This document shows positions 43,706 to 53,589 of a stretch of 64,000 nucleotides of DNA, one piece after another. Both the position numbers and the translations under genes were made by a program. The stretch comes from Jaminaea rosea (taxonomy: Eukaryota > Basidiomycota > Exobasidiomycetes > Microstromatales). Location of the stretch: positions 682,001-746,000 of the forward strand of contig NW_020289975.1 of the NCBI RefSeq assembly GCF_003144245.1. Direction: 5' to 3'. Position 1 is the stretch's first letter. Every line of letters starts with the position of its first letter. The notes beneath the pieces are model-generated. The model was not told where the DNA came from and did not search any database. It saw only the letters and a program-made list of their open reading frames with translations.

Positions 43706-46375
43706 ATGCTCAATCACAGCTGCATCCGCTGTCGCAGCAAGAAACTACGCTGCGACGGCCAATCTCCTTGCTCCAATTGCTACGACAAGGGCGTCGCAGC
43801 GACCTGTCAGCGGGCGCTCAGAAAGGAGCGACCTCGTCGCTCTGATGCGATCAAGAGGGCAAGCGATGCAGGTCGAGAAGGCCGAGGCGCAACCATCGAT
43901 GAAATCAATGTTGGTTCCCCTTCTCGCCCATCAATGGCTTCTGACAGGGTCATGGCGCCTCTAGCGCAGGATCATTCGCACTTCAATACCCAGCCCCTAA
44001 GGAAGACGCTGGGCATGATTGGCTCCGCATCCACCGTCGAGTCTGTCCCTACGCCTTCCTCTTCGGCAAAGGTCACAGGCCTCATCGGAGGGCCCGCTGC
44101 ACCGTCCTCCTCAGCGCAGCAAGAGCCAAGAGGACCTCGTCACGACGACGTCTACGAGATGGCTCCCGCTCGCCTGCGTGGCTGCCTAGTAACAATGCAG
44201 CAGATTCACCTAGCCCGCAAAGTACTCGGCAGCCCGCGGTCCTGCGGGCGACTTCTCAGCTTCGTCTTCCACTACCGCTGTCAAGCCGTAATGCACAGCT
44301 GCATCCACCTGCCCACTCTCAAGAAGACGTTCCGCCAAGTCTTCTCCGACGAGTGGGCGCCTGAACTCACAGTGGACCAGCTCTCCCTCGTCTTGATGGC
44401 TATCGCCGTCAGTATTCAGTACACTCCTCGCGCGGGGCCTTACGGCTACCTCTATAGCTTGGTCAGCGAGATGGGCCCCGAGTATGCGCCCAACGACAGG
44501 CAGATTGCGCTGCATGATATGGCTAGGCAGATCATCACGGCTCGCTTGTCCTCGCCTACCGCTACCCTCGAGGGACTGCAGACCATTGTCCTTTGTCTCA
44601 TGTACGACCTGGATGAGGACGCATTCAAGGAGCACATCTTCGATCATGCCATTCGAGGTTCGCAGAGACTCAATATGCACCACATGTCTGCCTACAAGGA
44701 GGCCGACCCTTCTTCACCCTCAAGCTCGACTCTACCGTATGGCACCACGCCCGTCGAAAAGGAAATGATGGTCCGTCTCTGGTGGTATCTTGTCTCCCGT
44801 GACTGGCTCACAGCCCTCACCCGCTCGACATACTCGGTTCATCCGAACCACTTCACTACCCGCCTCCCTATGGTCATCACGGACGAGGAGCTAGCAGAGG
44901 GCAAAGCGCCCGAGTCTACAGCAGCAATTTGGTCGCCTGTAGCGGTCTCTCTCCCTTTCATCAGTCTCGCCTCCCTCGTGCGTCAAATGGTCGACCTCCG
45001 CAACCAGCGCAATCTCGACGGCAGCGTCGCCGGTCAAGAGGACAAGTCTTACACGGATCTGGTATCAGACGCATTTGATGCATACGCCGAGTCCCTTCCC
45101 GAGCAGTTCGGCTTGGGAGCAGCATTTGTCGAATCCGATTTCGACAGCGTGGCTAGTGTAAGGGCGGTGCAGCGTACGGAGACTGAAAGGTGGCTCCTGC
45201 ACCACGAGCTCTTCCACGCCTACCTCCAACTTCACGAATATAGGCTCGACTCGCCCATCCCGCCCGTCATGGCTGCCCTTGCCTCGCACATCCTCGACAT
45301 ACAGGACAAGATTCGGCTCCGCTGCCACATCATCGACTCCCTCCGCATCAACGTGACCGGCGTTCTGCGGGCCATTACGGTCCTCTGTGTCGACCTGATT
45401 CAGAAGCATCGTACCAGCCAGATGAGCTTGTTCAGACAGATGCAGCTGGGCAAGATTAGAGAAGCGATCAGGAAGACGCGTGAGGCCACGAGGTTGATGG
45501 ATGGGGATTTGGATCGTATCGAAGGCCTATTGGGCATGGAGGAGAATGCGTGGAGGGGAAAGAGAAAGATTGCGAGCGGCGCAGCGATGTCTGCCAATGG
45601 GCAAGCAGGGGTCAGTGGGACTGGGCCAAGTGTGGCTCTCGCGGATTCGAGCTCCTCCTCCTCACCGCCGAGTGGGGTTACGTCGACCTCGAGTCCGACG
45701 GCGGAGAGTGCTTCCTCCCCTCCTTCCTCGCTGCACCACCGCCCATCAGAGTCGAGCATCCACGCGGGTAGCATGGGTAGCACGGCGGCTACGAGCGCTC
45801 TTGCAGAGATGGGCACCAGTCTTCCCTCCTCCAACGGAGGGGCCTGGTCGCCAATGATGATGGACAAGGGCACGAAATTCTTTGCGGCTCATCATCGAGA
45901 ACAGCAGCAGGGGACTCAACAGTCCTTTGGCGCCGCGAACCAATTCATTGCAGCTCATGGGAATGGGGCAGCAAGCTCGCTGGACCTTTACCCCAATCTT
46001 CGACCGCAGAACGCACCCACGCATCCGTATAATCCTCCTCTCCCACCTCAGCAGCAGCCGCAGCAAGCCTTCGCTCCGCATCTGCCCCATCCTCACCACC
46101 AGCACGCAGCTCAGCTTCAATACCACCCTCACGCGCCCACGCCTGCCCATCTGGCGGCTCACAACAACCCACCCACCTCGGCCGGGGACATGTCCTACCT
46201 GGCACAATGGATCGATCTCCTCCCCACAGACCAGGCAGTCAGCCCCGTCTTTGCGCAGGGAGGCGGCAGCTTGAACGAGCCCAGCTGGGAGGAGTTGTGC
46301 GCCTTCTTACAGGGAGGGCAGCAGGACGCTGCTCAGCAAGGTCAGCAGGCGCACGCGCCTGCGCACGTCGTGTAG
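43706..46375 (+). CDS. Zn2Cys6 fungal transcription factor with Fungal_trans domain
   Basis: One exon of 889 residues. The binuclear zinc cluster is at the very N-terminus: Cys6, Cys9, Cys16, Cys22, Cys25 and Cys34, spaced C-x2-C-x6-C-x5-C-x2-C-x8-C, with the basic run RSKKLRC between the second and third. The middle (about 150-600) is helical and reads like the fungal-specific transcription factor domain: GRLLSFVFHYRCQAVMHSCI, then VRLWWYLVSRDWLTALTR, and a later LRCHIIDSLRINVTGVLRAI. The last 280 residues are Ser/Pro then His/Gln/Pro-rich disorder, ending in a short acidic activation-like segment (SWEELCAFLQGG). The frame is open four codons upstream, but the first ATG is at 43706. Its target pathway cannot be inferred from the neighbours. 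Confidence 0.92.
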   Translation: MLNHSCIRCRSKKLRCDGQSPCSNCYDKGVAATCQRALRKERPRRSDAIKRASDAGREGRGATIDEINVGSPSRPSMASDRVMAPLAQDHSHFNTQPLRKTLGMIGSASTVESVPTPSSSAKVTGLIGGPAAPSSSAQQEPRGPRHDDVYEMAPARLRGCLVTMQQIHLARKVLGSPRSCGRLLSFVFHYRCQAVMHSCIHLPTLKKTFRQVFSDEWAPELTVDQLSLVLMAIAVSIQYTPRAGPYGYLYSLVSEMGPEYAPNDRQIALHDMARQIITARLSSPTATLEGLQTIVLCLMYDLDEDAFKEHIFDHAIRGSQRLNMHHMSAYKEADPSSPSSSTLPYGTTPVEKEMMVRLWWYLVSRDWLTALTRSTYSVHPNHFTTRLPMVITDEELAEGKAPESTAAIWSPVAVSLPFISLASLVRQMVDLRNQRNLDGSVAGQEDKSYTDLVSDAFDAYAESLPEQFGLGAAFVESDFDSVASVRAVQRTETERWLLHHELFHAYLQLHEYRLDSPIPPVMAALASHILDIQDKIRLRCHIIDSLRINVTGVLRAITVLCVDLIQKHRTSQMSLFRQMQLGKIREAIRKTREATRLMDGDLDRIEGLLGMEENAWRGKRKIASGAAMSANGQAGVSGTGPSVALADSSSSSSPPSGVTSTSSPTAESASSPPSSLHHRPSESSIHAGSMGSTAATSALAEMGTSLPSSNGGAWSPMMMDKGTKFFAAHHREQQQGTQQSFGAANQFIAAHGNGAASSLDLYPNLRPQNAPTHPYNPPLPPQQQPQQAFAPHLPHPHHQHAAQLQYHPHAPTPAHLAAHNNPPTSAGDMSYLAQWIDLLPTDQAVSPVFAQGGGSLNEPSWEELCAFLQGGQQDAAQQGQQAHAPAHVV

Positions 46376-46604
46376 AGAAGAGCTCTGAAGGAGAAATAGG
46401 CTCGTGTTTGCACATAACTTTCGGCTTCACTACGTCTTGTATTACCACCTCTTGAACTCTTTCTACGGACGATGGACAGAGATCAGTCTACTTCTCCCTC
46501 CGTCCCTTCCCATTCTCGCATCTCGTCATTGGCTATCTTCTTTCTCGCGTCCCTCGTCCTTCTTCTTCGCTGTAATGCCCCTCAATTGATCGATTCGACC
46601 TTCC

Positions 46605-49600
46605 TTACTCTTCACCCAGCCTGCGCGCAGAGGGCAGTCGAGCAGACTGGCGAGCCTTCTTCCGCGGTTGTTGCTGCCGGGGCTGCGGCTGCTCCCTCCG
46701 CTTCGACGAGGGAGGGCGTTCTTGCTTCGGACTGAACCTCGTTGCGTCTTCCTTCTCAATCTCCTCTTCAGGCTGAGCACCTCGCAGGCTCCTCAGCCTC
46801 TTCCCTCCATACGTGCTCGCCGCTCGTCCACTTCGCCCGCGAGGGAGGAAACGCGAGGTGATGCGGGGAGCTGCCGGGGAAGGTGTTGTAACAGCGAGGT
46901 CGGGGTTGACGCGGGAAGCCAAGGGAGGAGGAGTGGCTGCAGCGGCGGCTAGGGTAGGGTCAAAGCTCGAGGTGATTCGAGGGGTCATGGATGACGCTGA
47001 TTTTTCACCCGGTTGCGAACAATGGTCTGCGAGAACTCCGCCTACGCCATGAGAAGTGCCCAACCCGCTCTCACCCGCTTTGGAAGGCGAAGGAAATTCA
47101 GGTAGGGGAGTGTGGAGCGCGTCGTAGCCATCTTGATTCTTTTGCCCATCATCGAAAGGCAGAAAAAGGGATGCTTGGCTTGCCTGGCTGTCGAGAGGTG
47201 AGACAGCCTGCGAGGCGAAGTGGTGCTGTTGGGAGTCGTCGGCATGGCGGGAGACTTGCGAGGCGTGTCCGCCAAAAGGGGATGGGCGATCGATGCTTCT
47301 GTCGCGTTGACTTGCGGGCATCGATGCGGAGTAAAGCTCCTCAACGGCCCTTTCATTGCCGCCCTGCGCTGCGATTGCCTGTTCCCTGCCCCGAGCCTGT
47401 CTCTTTCTCTGCTCGCCACCAGGCGTCCAACCCTCGCTCAGAACCTCTAATTCGATCCCGCCGCCAGCCGTAAAGTATCGCTCTCTCACCCTCGCCATCA
47501 CCCCTTGATCTTCACAAATCCTCATCACCCCTGCTCGGCCGCGTTGCTCAAGAAAGCCCTCCTCCAGCAGGCGTTCACGCAGCCCCTGAGCGACCGCTTT
47601 TGCCTCGTTCTGCTGCTGAGAGGGCTGCTGAGACGAGGTGGAGCTGCCATTTTCGTTGGCGGCGCCAATGAGTTTTGCAAATCTCTCGATCCCACCTGCA
47701 GGCCAGGTGCCGTACTGTAGTAGCTTGAAAATCGCGCGCCGAACTTGCGAGAGGTGGCACAGGGCGAAGTAGCGTTCGTCTTCCGTTGCGTCATCGTCAG
47801 CTCCAGTACGGCGATGGCGTGCAAGGGTGCATGACCAGCAGGTCACCTTCAGAGAAGGGTGCGAAGATGCCAGCCCGCCGAGATCATCGTCTAAATTGAA
47901 GTGGTGGGCGTGGCCGTAGCAGGCCAGATGGAGCCAGTGGCCGCAATCCTCGCAGGGCGTGAGATCCTCGTCGCTTCCCTGTAGATTGCAGTCGCACTGC
48001 ACAGTGATGGGCGACGGTGACGCCTGAGGTGAAGATGCTTTCGTTGCCTGACGTGCTCGAGTCGAAGTCGACGGCACGGCACCAAGCTGCGGTGCTCGCT
48101 CACGCTGCGAAGCTTGGCCAGGCTGTAGCGGTCGACTGTCCATATGTTGCGCGAGCTTTTCATTGATCGAAGCAGTGGTGGCACCAAGTGGTCTGGGACG
48201 TGGAGCCTTGAAGATCTCGGCTGTGGAGCGAGTGCCGACGAAGCGAGCGTGTGAGCCATCTCGAATCTCCTGTGGATTGCGCACAAATGTGACTTACATG
48301 GCTTGCTTGTCGCCAAGTCCTCCCCACGAACATCCTTCGGCCGCTTCTTCTCCCATTCCATCAATACGTGAGCAGGCACGGGCTCTTCACTGCGAGTGTC
48401 CGCCCTAATCAGCGCGCAAGGGCTCACAACGCTATCGCTGCTCCCTCCGCCGCTCACGCCAGCACCGAGCAGCGTACTCATTCCAAGCTTGTCGGATGGC
48501 GCACTCTGCTGCTCAAATGCAGTGTTGACATCGAAAAGCAGTCTCTCGCCGCCCTTCATCTGCTCAAGGCGCAGCTTTGGGTGCACATATGCATTTGTCC
48601 TGCTCCTCGCCATTGTGAAGCTAGCACGATAACCTTCCATGCCAGCGTCCTTGTACGATTGGAAAGTGGGTGTCTCGCATGCGTCGGGGGAAGACTCAAG
48701 AACCCAGCGATGCCCTGCTGATTCAGGGGCGAAGAAGCCTGAGGGCATATAGTCGGGTGGTGCGCGATGGCTGAGGCTGGCTTTGAGCTGGAGGTAGAAG
48801 CCAGATGGCATGCTGGGCTGGTGTGCGAGGGTGAGCTGTTGCGTTTGGAGGAGGTCCTGTGGGCAACAGTAGGAGGCGATGATGGTGTTGAGAGCCAGCG
48901 AGCGGCATCGTTGGTCCTGTTCACTCACGTATATGCTTGACATCGTCGCTTGACCCCTCGCTGGCCCTTTATCAACAGCATAATCAAACTCGTACCGCCA
49001 GTACTCGAGGAGTGGGACGGCCCCTTCAGCGCTGATCGCATGCCTGCTGATGGGGAACCCCAGGCTGATCGTGTGAAGATAACCCCGATGTAGGGCTTCA
49101 AGGGCGGCTTCGATCTGAGCGAGCGTAGCACAGATGTTGGCATCTTCTGTGGGACCTGCGAGACGATGTCCCTGTGACAGACCGGTGATGCACAAGTCAG
49201 CGGCGGCAGCACTGAACAGAGTTGCGTTTGTAAAAGCCGTCCTCACCATCATCGAATACTCCTTGCCCCTCCTCTGACAGGCGATCCGAGTCGGCGTATA
49301 CACAGCCTGCGGATAGATCTTGCGTGCGAAGAGGATGGCGCCGATCGCATGCGTGATGAAGTCGCTGACTGTAGCCACCATTGAGGGCACGACGGTGAGT
49401 TGAGCATGTTGAGTGACGGGTGGGTCGTGCTTCGTAGCTGGGCTGCGAGTAAGCATAGCCTGTTTGAGCGAGAGACAGGGGATCCAAAGCGACAAGTGGC
49501 GCATATATGCGGGTGGTGAGGTCACGCGCGTAGCGAGAAATGCTCAAAAGGAGCCCGACTGCTCACCTGATTGCCTCGTACGATCATAGTGGCACCTTTG

Positions 49601-49764
49601 TTCGGCTTGTTGCTGGTGGTAAAAGTGGGCATCGCCTGAGCGTGCGAGGAGAAGATGATGAGCTCGAAGACAAACCACGTGAGGCTATATGCGCGCCTAC
49701 TCACCTGCGAATGGGCGGCGTCCTCGCATTGGCGATGCTGAGACGCCCGCGTGAGGGCAGGCAT
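46605..49764 (-). CDS. HOP1: Hop1-type HORMA + PHD meiotic chromosome-axis protein
   Basis: Five exons on the reverse strand, 49764-49705, 49635-49567, 49459-48929, 48856-48298 and 48220-46605, give 944 residues. The HORMA domain lies at about 65-330: SDFITHAIGAILFARKIYP, then LEALHRGYLHTISLGFPIS, then PLLEYWRYEFDYA, and FYLQLKASLSHRAPPDYMP. At about 478-540 a PHD-like zinc finger reads VQCDCNLQGSDE, CEDCGHWLHLACYGHAH and CWSCTLAR. HORMA+PHD is the Hop1 architecture. Hop1 loads on meiotic chromosome axes, promotes Dmc1-dependent interhomologue recombination and activates Mek1. The rest is disordered with a Lys/Arg-rich C-terminus (PRKKARQSARLP), like a closure-motif region. The first two exons are inferred from clean splice sites. 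The third intron (72 nt) is divisible by three and stop-free, so it could be retained. Confidence 0.88.
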
Positions 49765-49999
49765 TATCCACTCTACACTACTCGGAGCGAAGAAATTGAG
49801 AGGATGGAGAGCAAGGTGAAGAAGAGGATAACATGGCTGAACAATTCGAATAAGATAGAGGCGATGCAGAGCCCGGTGAAGAGCGCGCACTGATTGCCCT
49901 CACGCAGCAATGAAAGGCCGCACCGCAAGTTGGTCGTGTTCCTGGGAGTCATGAGCGCATGATCTTGCTCGACATTGCATTACCTCGAGCCATTCTACT
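49765..49999. other. Spacer between HOP1 start and COG8 3' end
   Basis: 235 bases upstream of the inferred HOP1 start and just past the COG8 stop codon, both minus-strand. It must carry the HOP1 promoter. Nothing else is seen. Confidence 0.5.
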
Positions 50000-52900
50000 T
50001 TACTTCTTTTTTCCCTTCTTCTTTTTCTTCTTCTTCTGCGAGACGCTCTTCGCATCATCACCCTGGGCGGTCTCACCATTGCCTACCCCCCCTCCCGATG
50101 CGTCCGCTGCCTCCCCTTCAGACTCTTCGCCGCTGTTGCGCGCGCTTGCTTCTGCGCTGACGGAGTTACTGCCATCGACATTAGCCATGGTCGAGCTCGA
50201 TGGCGGTGCAGCTTGGATGGCTGATTCATGGTCATCGAGTGACGATGCTTCTGCTGCGTCCTTCGCTTCTTCCACGACAGCGGCAGGAATTGAAGGTTTG
50301 CTGTCTTGGCTTTCAGCAGGCTCGTCTTGGGTACCAGACTCAGCAGTCGACGCGATGGGCGCAGACGCAACTTCATCTACTGATGGTACTGATGGCTCTG
50401 CAGTCGTCGCGGCCGAAGTGTCTTCTTCCTTCGTCGCTCCTGAGGGCGCGGGCGCCGCCGGATTTGCGGCTGCGGCTGCGACGGCCTGTCTTTCCCTCTC
50501 CTCACGTTTGGCCTTTAGCTTCTCTGCCAGCGTCAACTTCTTCGGCGGACCGGTCGCAGCTGTTGGATTTGCTGGGAGCTCTTGAGCGGCAGTAGAGGGC
50601 GAAGGAGTGGCGGCCGTCAGATGAACGGTGGATGCAGAGGATTCTGGAGCAGTGTGAGGAGCGCTGTTTGCCGCTGATTGAGCTTTGGTATCTGTCTCTC
50701 CCTCGGCTTTTGCGTCAGCCTCTACCCTCTTTCGAGCTTCCTGTTCCCTGGCTCGAGCTTCTTGCTCCACCTGCGCCTTGGCATTGATCTCTTGCTCCTC
50801 CTTGACTTTGGCTTCGGCTGCTGCCTTAGCTCTAGACTCTTCCTCCTCTCGGTCCTTCTTTGTTTGCGCTTCCTTCTCAGCGGCGGCCTTGGCCCGGGCA
50901 GCCTCCTCCTCTGCCTTCCTCTTCGCCTCAGCAGCAGCAGCCGCGGCAGCCGCCTCAGCCTCAGCTCTAGCCATCCTAGCGCGCTCCTGCTCTTCTTTTC
51001 TCTTTGCCTCCTCGTCGTCCCTCTTTCTCTTTGCAGCAGCCTCAGCTTCAGCGCGCCGTCGAGCCTCTTCCGCTTCCGCCTCCGCCGCCGCTGCTTTTCT
51101 CCGCCGCTCTTCCTCCTCCGCAGCAGCCTGTTTTCTAGTGCGTTCTGCCTCCTCTTCGGCCTCCTTTCTTCTCTGCTCCTCCGCCGCGGCCGCAGCCGCC
51201 GCCTCTGCCTCTTGGGCCCGTCTTTGTGCGGCCGCCTTCTCCCTCTCCGCCTTCTCTTCAATTCTACGTCTTCTGTGCTCCTGCAGCTCAACCCTCCTGG
51301 CCTCCTCACCCTCATCCCACGCCGAATGAGCCTCAGAGGCCCACTGCCTTGCAGAGGTGATGTGCTCCTCCTGTCTCTTGTCCTGGGCGCCCAGAAGCGG
51401 TAGTGACGACTCCGAGCAGCCAAAAACGTCCCGCCAGAGAGCGCTGCGCAATGCTGGGGCCACGAAGTCGAGGAGAAGCTCGAGTGCAGAGGCGGCAAGG
51501 AGGCGCTCCGCTTGTGTATGGCGATGTGCCGAGCTAGCGACAAAATCAACTTCTTGGCGGTCCTCCTCGTCGTTTTCCGCATCTTGCTCAGACCTAGTGA
51601 GAGTGGGCAATACAAGGCGATTGCTATCCTTCTCCTCCCAGAGCTGCTCAGGCAACCTGGCGCAGTAGTGCCCGAGCTGCGTGATCGTTTCGAGTAGAGC
51701 ATGGTCCAGCGCTTGCATTGCATCCCGTCTGATCTCAACGGGGGCGAAGGACCGTAAGCAGTTCAGCCCAATGAGAACATCATTGAATAGCCTTGCGAGG
51801 GAGGCGAAGTACGGGACCGTCTCCATGCTGAGTGCGTCGCTTGCGCTGAGCTTGCCCACATCTCTGATTTGGGTCAGCCAGCTTGAGGGTGCCTGACCCG
51901 GCGCAGACGGGATGCACTCGACAAAATTACGGCTTGCCCTTTGCGCTGGAACCCGCACGATCTCCAATGCTGCTTCCTGCAATGCCTTGCCCGCCGTCAG
52001 AGCCAAAAGAGGCGCCACATCCCCTCCGAGTCTGGCGAGAGCCGCAGCCGCGTAGGAGAGCTGAGAGTGGAGCGCCATGAGACTTGAGACCAAATCGTCC
52101 GTCAAGCGTGTGACTTCCCGCGTTGACGTTCCTGAACTCGCTCCCTCCCTGACCTGCCCCACAAGCTTGTAGACCGCCCTTCCCACCTCTCCCTCCAGCA
52201 TCCTCGTGTGCCGCCTGAGAAACGGGGAGAGAAGCTGCGGCATCTCGTTCAAGTCAGGAAAGAGAGACTGGGCCATCGCGCAGGTATCAGAGACCCCTTG
52301 TCGCCAGACGTCGATGTAGGCTGAAAGGTGGGCCGTCGCTGGGTTGTGCGAGGTGGAGATAGACTTGCTGAAGGAGTGAGGGGCGGAGAGGAGAGATCGG
52401 AGTAGGGTAGCCCGTGCCCGGAGAAATGCGAGGCAGAGCTGTGGCTCGGTAAGGGCAAGCTGCTGATGCTGCGGGGTGGGCTTGCTCGAGGAGGCGTGAC
52501 CCACACCCGGCGCCTCGTCCAGTTCCTTGAGACCGCGCAAGCTTGTCATGCACCGTCTCGCCGCGCTTAATGCCAAGTTTCGACTCTGCAGCCCTTCCAA
52601 GAGCTGGTCTCTCAGCTCTTGTAAGCTAACCCAGCTTCGTGCCCTCAACGACTGCAAGATGGGGCCCCCACCCAGCGGGGAGTCCGGTCTGGCCAGCTTG
52701 GCTATGTAAGCCGCGAGCTCGATAGCCTCGCGATGGTTTCCATTTCGTATGCAGGTGGTGATGAGGTCAGGAATATCCAGCAAATCGGGCAGATTGGAGG
52801 CATGTGCTTCGAGGAGCTCATTGGCCCTCTCCCTCGCTGCGAGCGGTTCGCGGGTAAGGGAGGGAAAGTTGCGGGCCACTATTGCCAGCTGAGGGAGGTT

Positions 52901-53353
52901 CGTATCTACCAGGCCGCGAATATCGCCCTGCACCGACTCAACTGCCGCTGGAAGGGCAGAATTTGATTGATGGACGTGAGAAAGGGGGCCAACATGTCGC
53001 TGGCAAAGGGCTGAAAGCTGGTCGTCTAATGTCTTTGATGTTGAAGCTAGAAATTGCGGCTGAGATTCAAGGCTCTTGAGCGTTTGCGTTGTGAGAGAGG
53101 CAAGGAATGCTGATGCTGAGGATGCCGGATTGTCCAGGTCTGCGAGCGTTTGGGCAATGAGGGCCTTGCTGTCTTGGACGGTGGAATCGTCATCGAGGTG
53201 ACTGGCGGCCGCCTGCCTGATGAGAGATTGGAGGGTTCCGCCTTGATTCGATGGAGCCGCTATCGAAGCTGCTCCTCTTCGATGGCTGGCAGACGTTCTT
53301 CGACCAAGTAGAACGCTCGACCGGCGCTCCGACTTGGGCGAGAGGGACGCCAT
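50000..53353 (-). CDS. COG8: COG8 (Dor1) Golgi tether subunit with long charged-helix extension
   Basis: One exon of 1117 residues from the ATG at 53353. The N-terminal 600 residues match the Cog8/Dor1 family: SLIRQAAASHL, then ANELLEAHASNLPDLLDIPD, LITTCIRNGNHREAIELAAY, and a later LCLAFLRARATLLRSLLSA with SAYIDVWRQGVSDTCAMAQS. Cog8 belongs to lobe B of the conserved oligomeric Golgi complex, which tethers retrograde vesicles within the Golgi. Past about residue 680 there is a ~200-residue stretch of alternating Glu/Lys/Arg/Ala (EEKAEREKAAAQRRAQEAEA and on), which should form one long stable helix. A Ser/Ala-rich region follows, with the patch KKLTLAEKLKAKREERERQ, and the end is nearly all lysine (QKKKKKKKGKKK). 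Typical Cog8 proteins are 550-700 residues, so the extension is unusual. The gene is divergent from APL5. Confidence 0.88.
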   Translation of the reverse strand: MASLSPKSERRSSVLLGRRTSASHRRGAASIAAPSNQGGTLQSLIRQAAASHLDDDSTVQDSKALIAQTLADLDNPASSASAFLASLTTQTLKSLESQPQFLASTSKTLDDQLSALCQRHVGPLSHVHQSNSALPAAVESVQGDIRGLVDTNLPQLAIVARNFPSLTREPLAARERANELLEAHASNLPDLLDIPDLITTCIRNGNHREAIELAAYIAKLARPDSPLGGGPILQSLRARSWVSLQELRDQLLEGLQSRNLALSAARRCMTSLRGLKELDEAPGVGHASSSKPTPQHQQLALTEPQLCLAFLRARATLLRSLLSAPHSFSKSISTSHNPATAHLSAYIDVWRQGVSDTCAMAQSLFPDLNEMPQLLSPFLRRHTRMLEGEVGRAVYKLVGQVREGASSGTSTREVTRLTDDLVSSLMALHSQLSYAAAALARLGGDVAPLLALTAGKALQEAALEIVRVPAQRASRNFVECIPSAPGQAPSSWLTQIRDVGKLSASDALSMETVPYFASLARLFNDVLIGLNCLRSFAPVEIRRDAMQALDHALLETITQLGHYCARLPEQLWEEKDSNRLVLPTLTRSEQDAENDEEDRQEVDFVASSAHRHTQAERLLAASALELLLDFVAPALRSALWRDVFGCSESSLPLLGAQDKRQEEHITSARQWASEAHSAWDEGEEARRVELQEHRRRRIEEKAEREKAAAQRRAQEAEAAAAAAAEEQRRKEAEEEAERTRKQAAAEEEERRRKAAAAEAEAEEARRRAEAEAAAKRKRDDEEAKRKEEQERARMARAEAEAAAAAAAAEAKRKAEEEAARAKAAAEKEAQTKKDREEEESRAKAAAEAKVKEEQEINAKAQVEQEARAREQEARKRVEADAKAEGETDTKAQSAANSAPHTAPESSASTVHLTAATPSPSTAAQELPANPTAATGPPKKLTLAEKLKAKREERERQAVAAAAANPAAPAPSGATKEEDTSAATTAEPSVPSVDEVASAPIASTAESGTQDEPAESQDSKPSIPAAVVEEAKDAAEASSLDDHESAIQAAPPSSSTMANVDGSNSVSAEASARNSGEESEGEAADASGGGVGNGETAQGDDAKSVSQKKKKKKKGKKK

Positions 53354-53589
53354 GAGAGGGCGAGGTCAGTTGGGGAACGACGAAGTGAGGAGGAATCAAT
53401 CCATACGAGGGCCAGTCAGTCTGGCGGTGGTCCGGGCGGCGGCGGACAGAGGCCCACGGATTTGGCGACTTGGCGACTTCTCTCTCTTCCGATCCAACAC
53501 CATCACCTCCTGACGTAGCATCCTTGTTCTGCGCATGGCACCACAAAAGCATTGACTAGGGGCGTCACATTCGCCAACGGATCGTTGCC
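53354..53589. promoter_or_regulatory. Divergent promoter of COG8 and AP-3 delta
   Basis: 236 bases between outward-facing start codons of two vesicle-traffic genes. No specific site is assigned. Confidence 0.5.

Noticed and set aside
48271-48298. 28-nt intron at the fourth HOP1 junction using the nearest acceptor
   Set aside because: Too short for this genome and it creates a stop; the acceptor at 48221-48223 gives a 77-nt intron in frame.
50685-51738. Long frames on both strands in alternative phases over the Cog8 charged region
   Set aside because: Low-complexity Glu/Lys/Ala codons keep the other frames open; the translations are Ser/Leu- or Arg-only strings.
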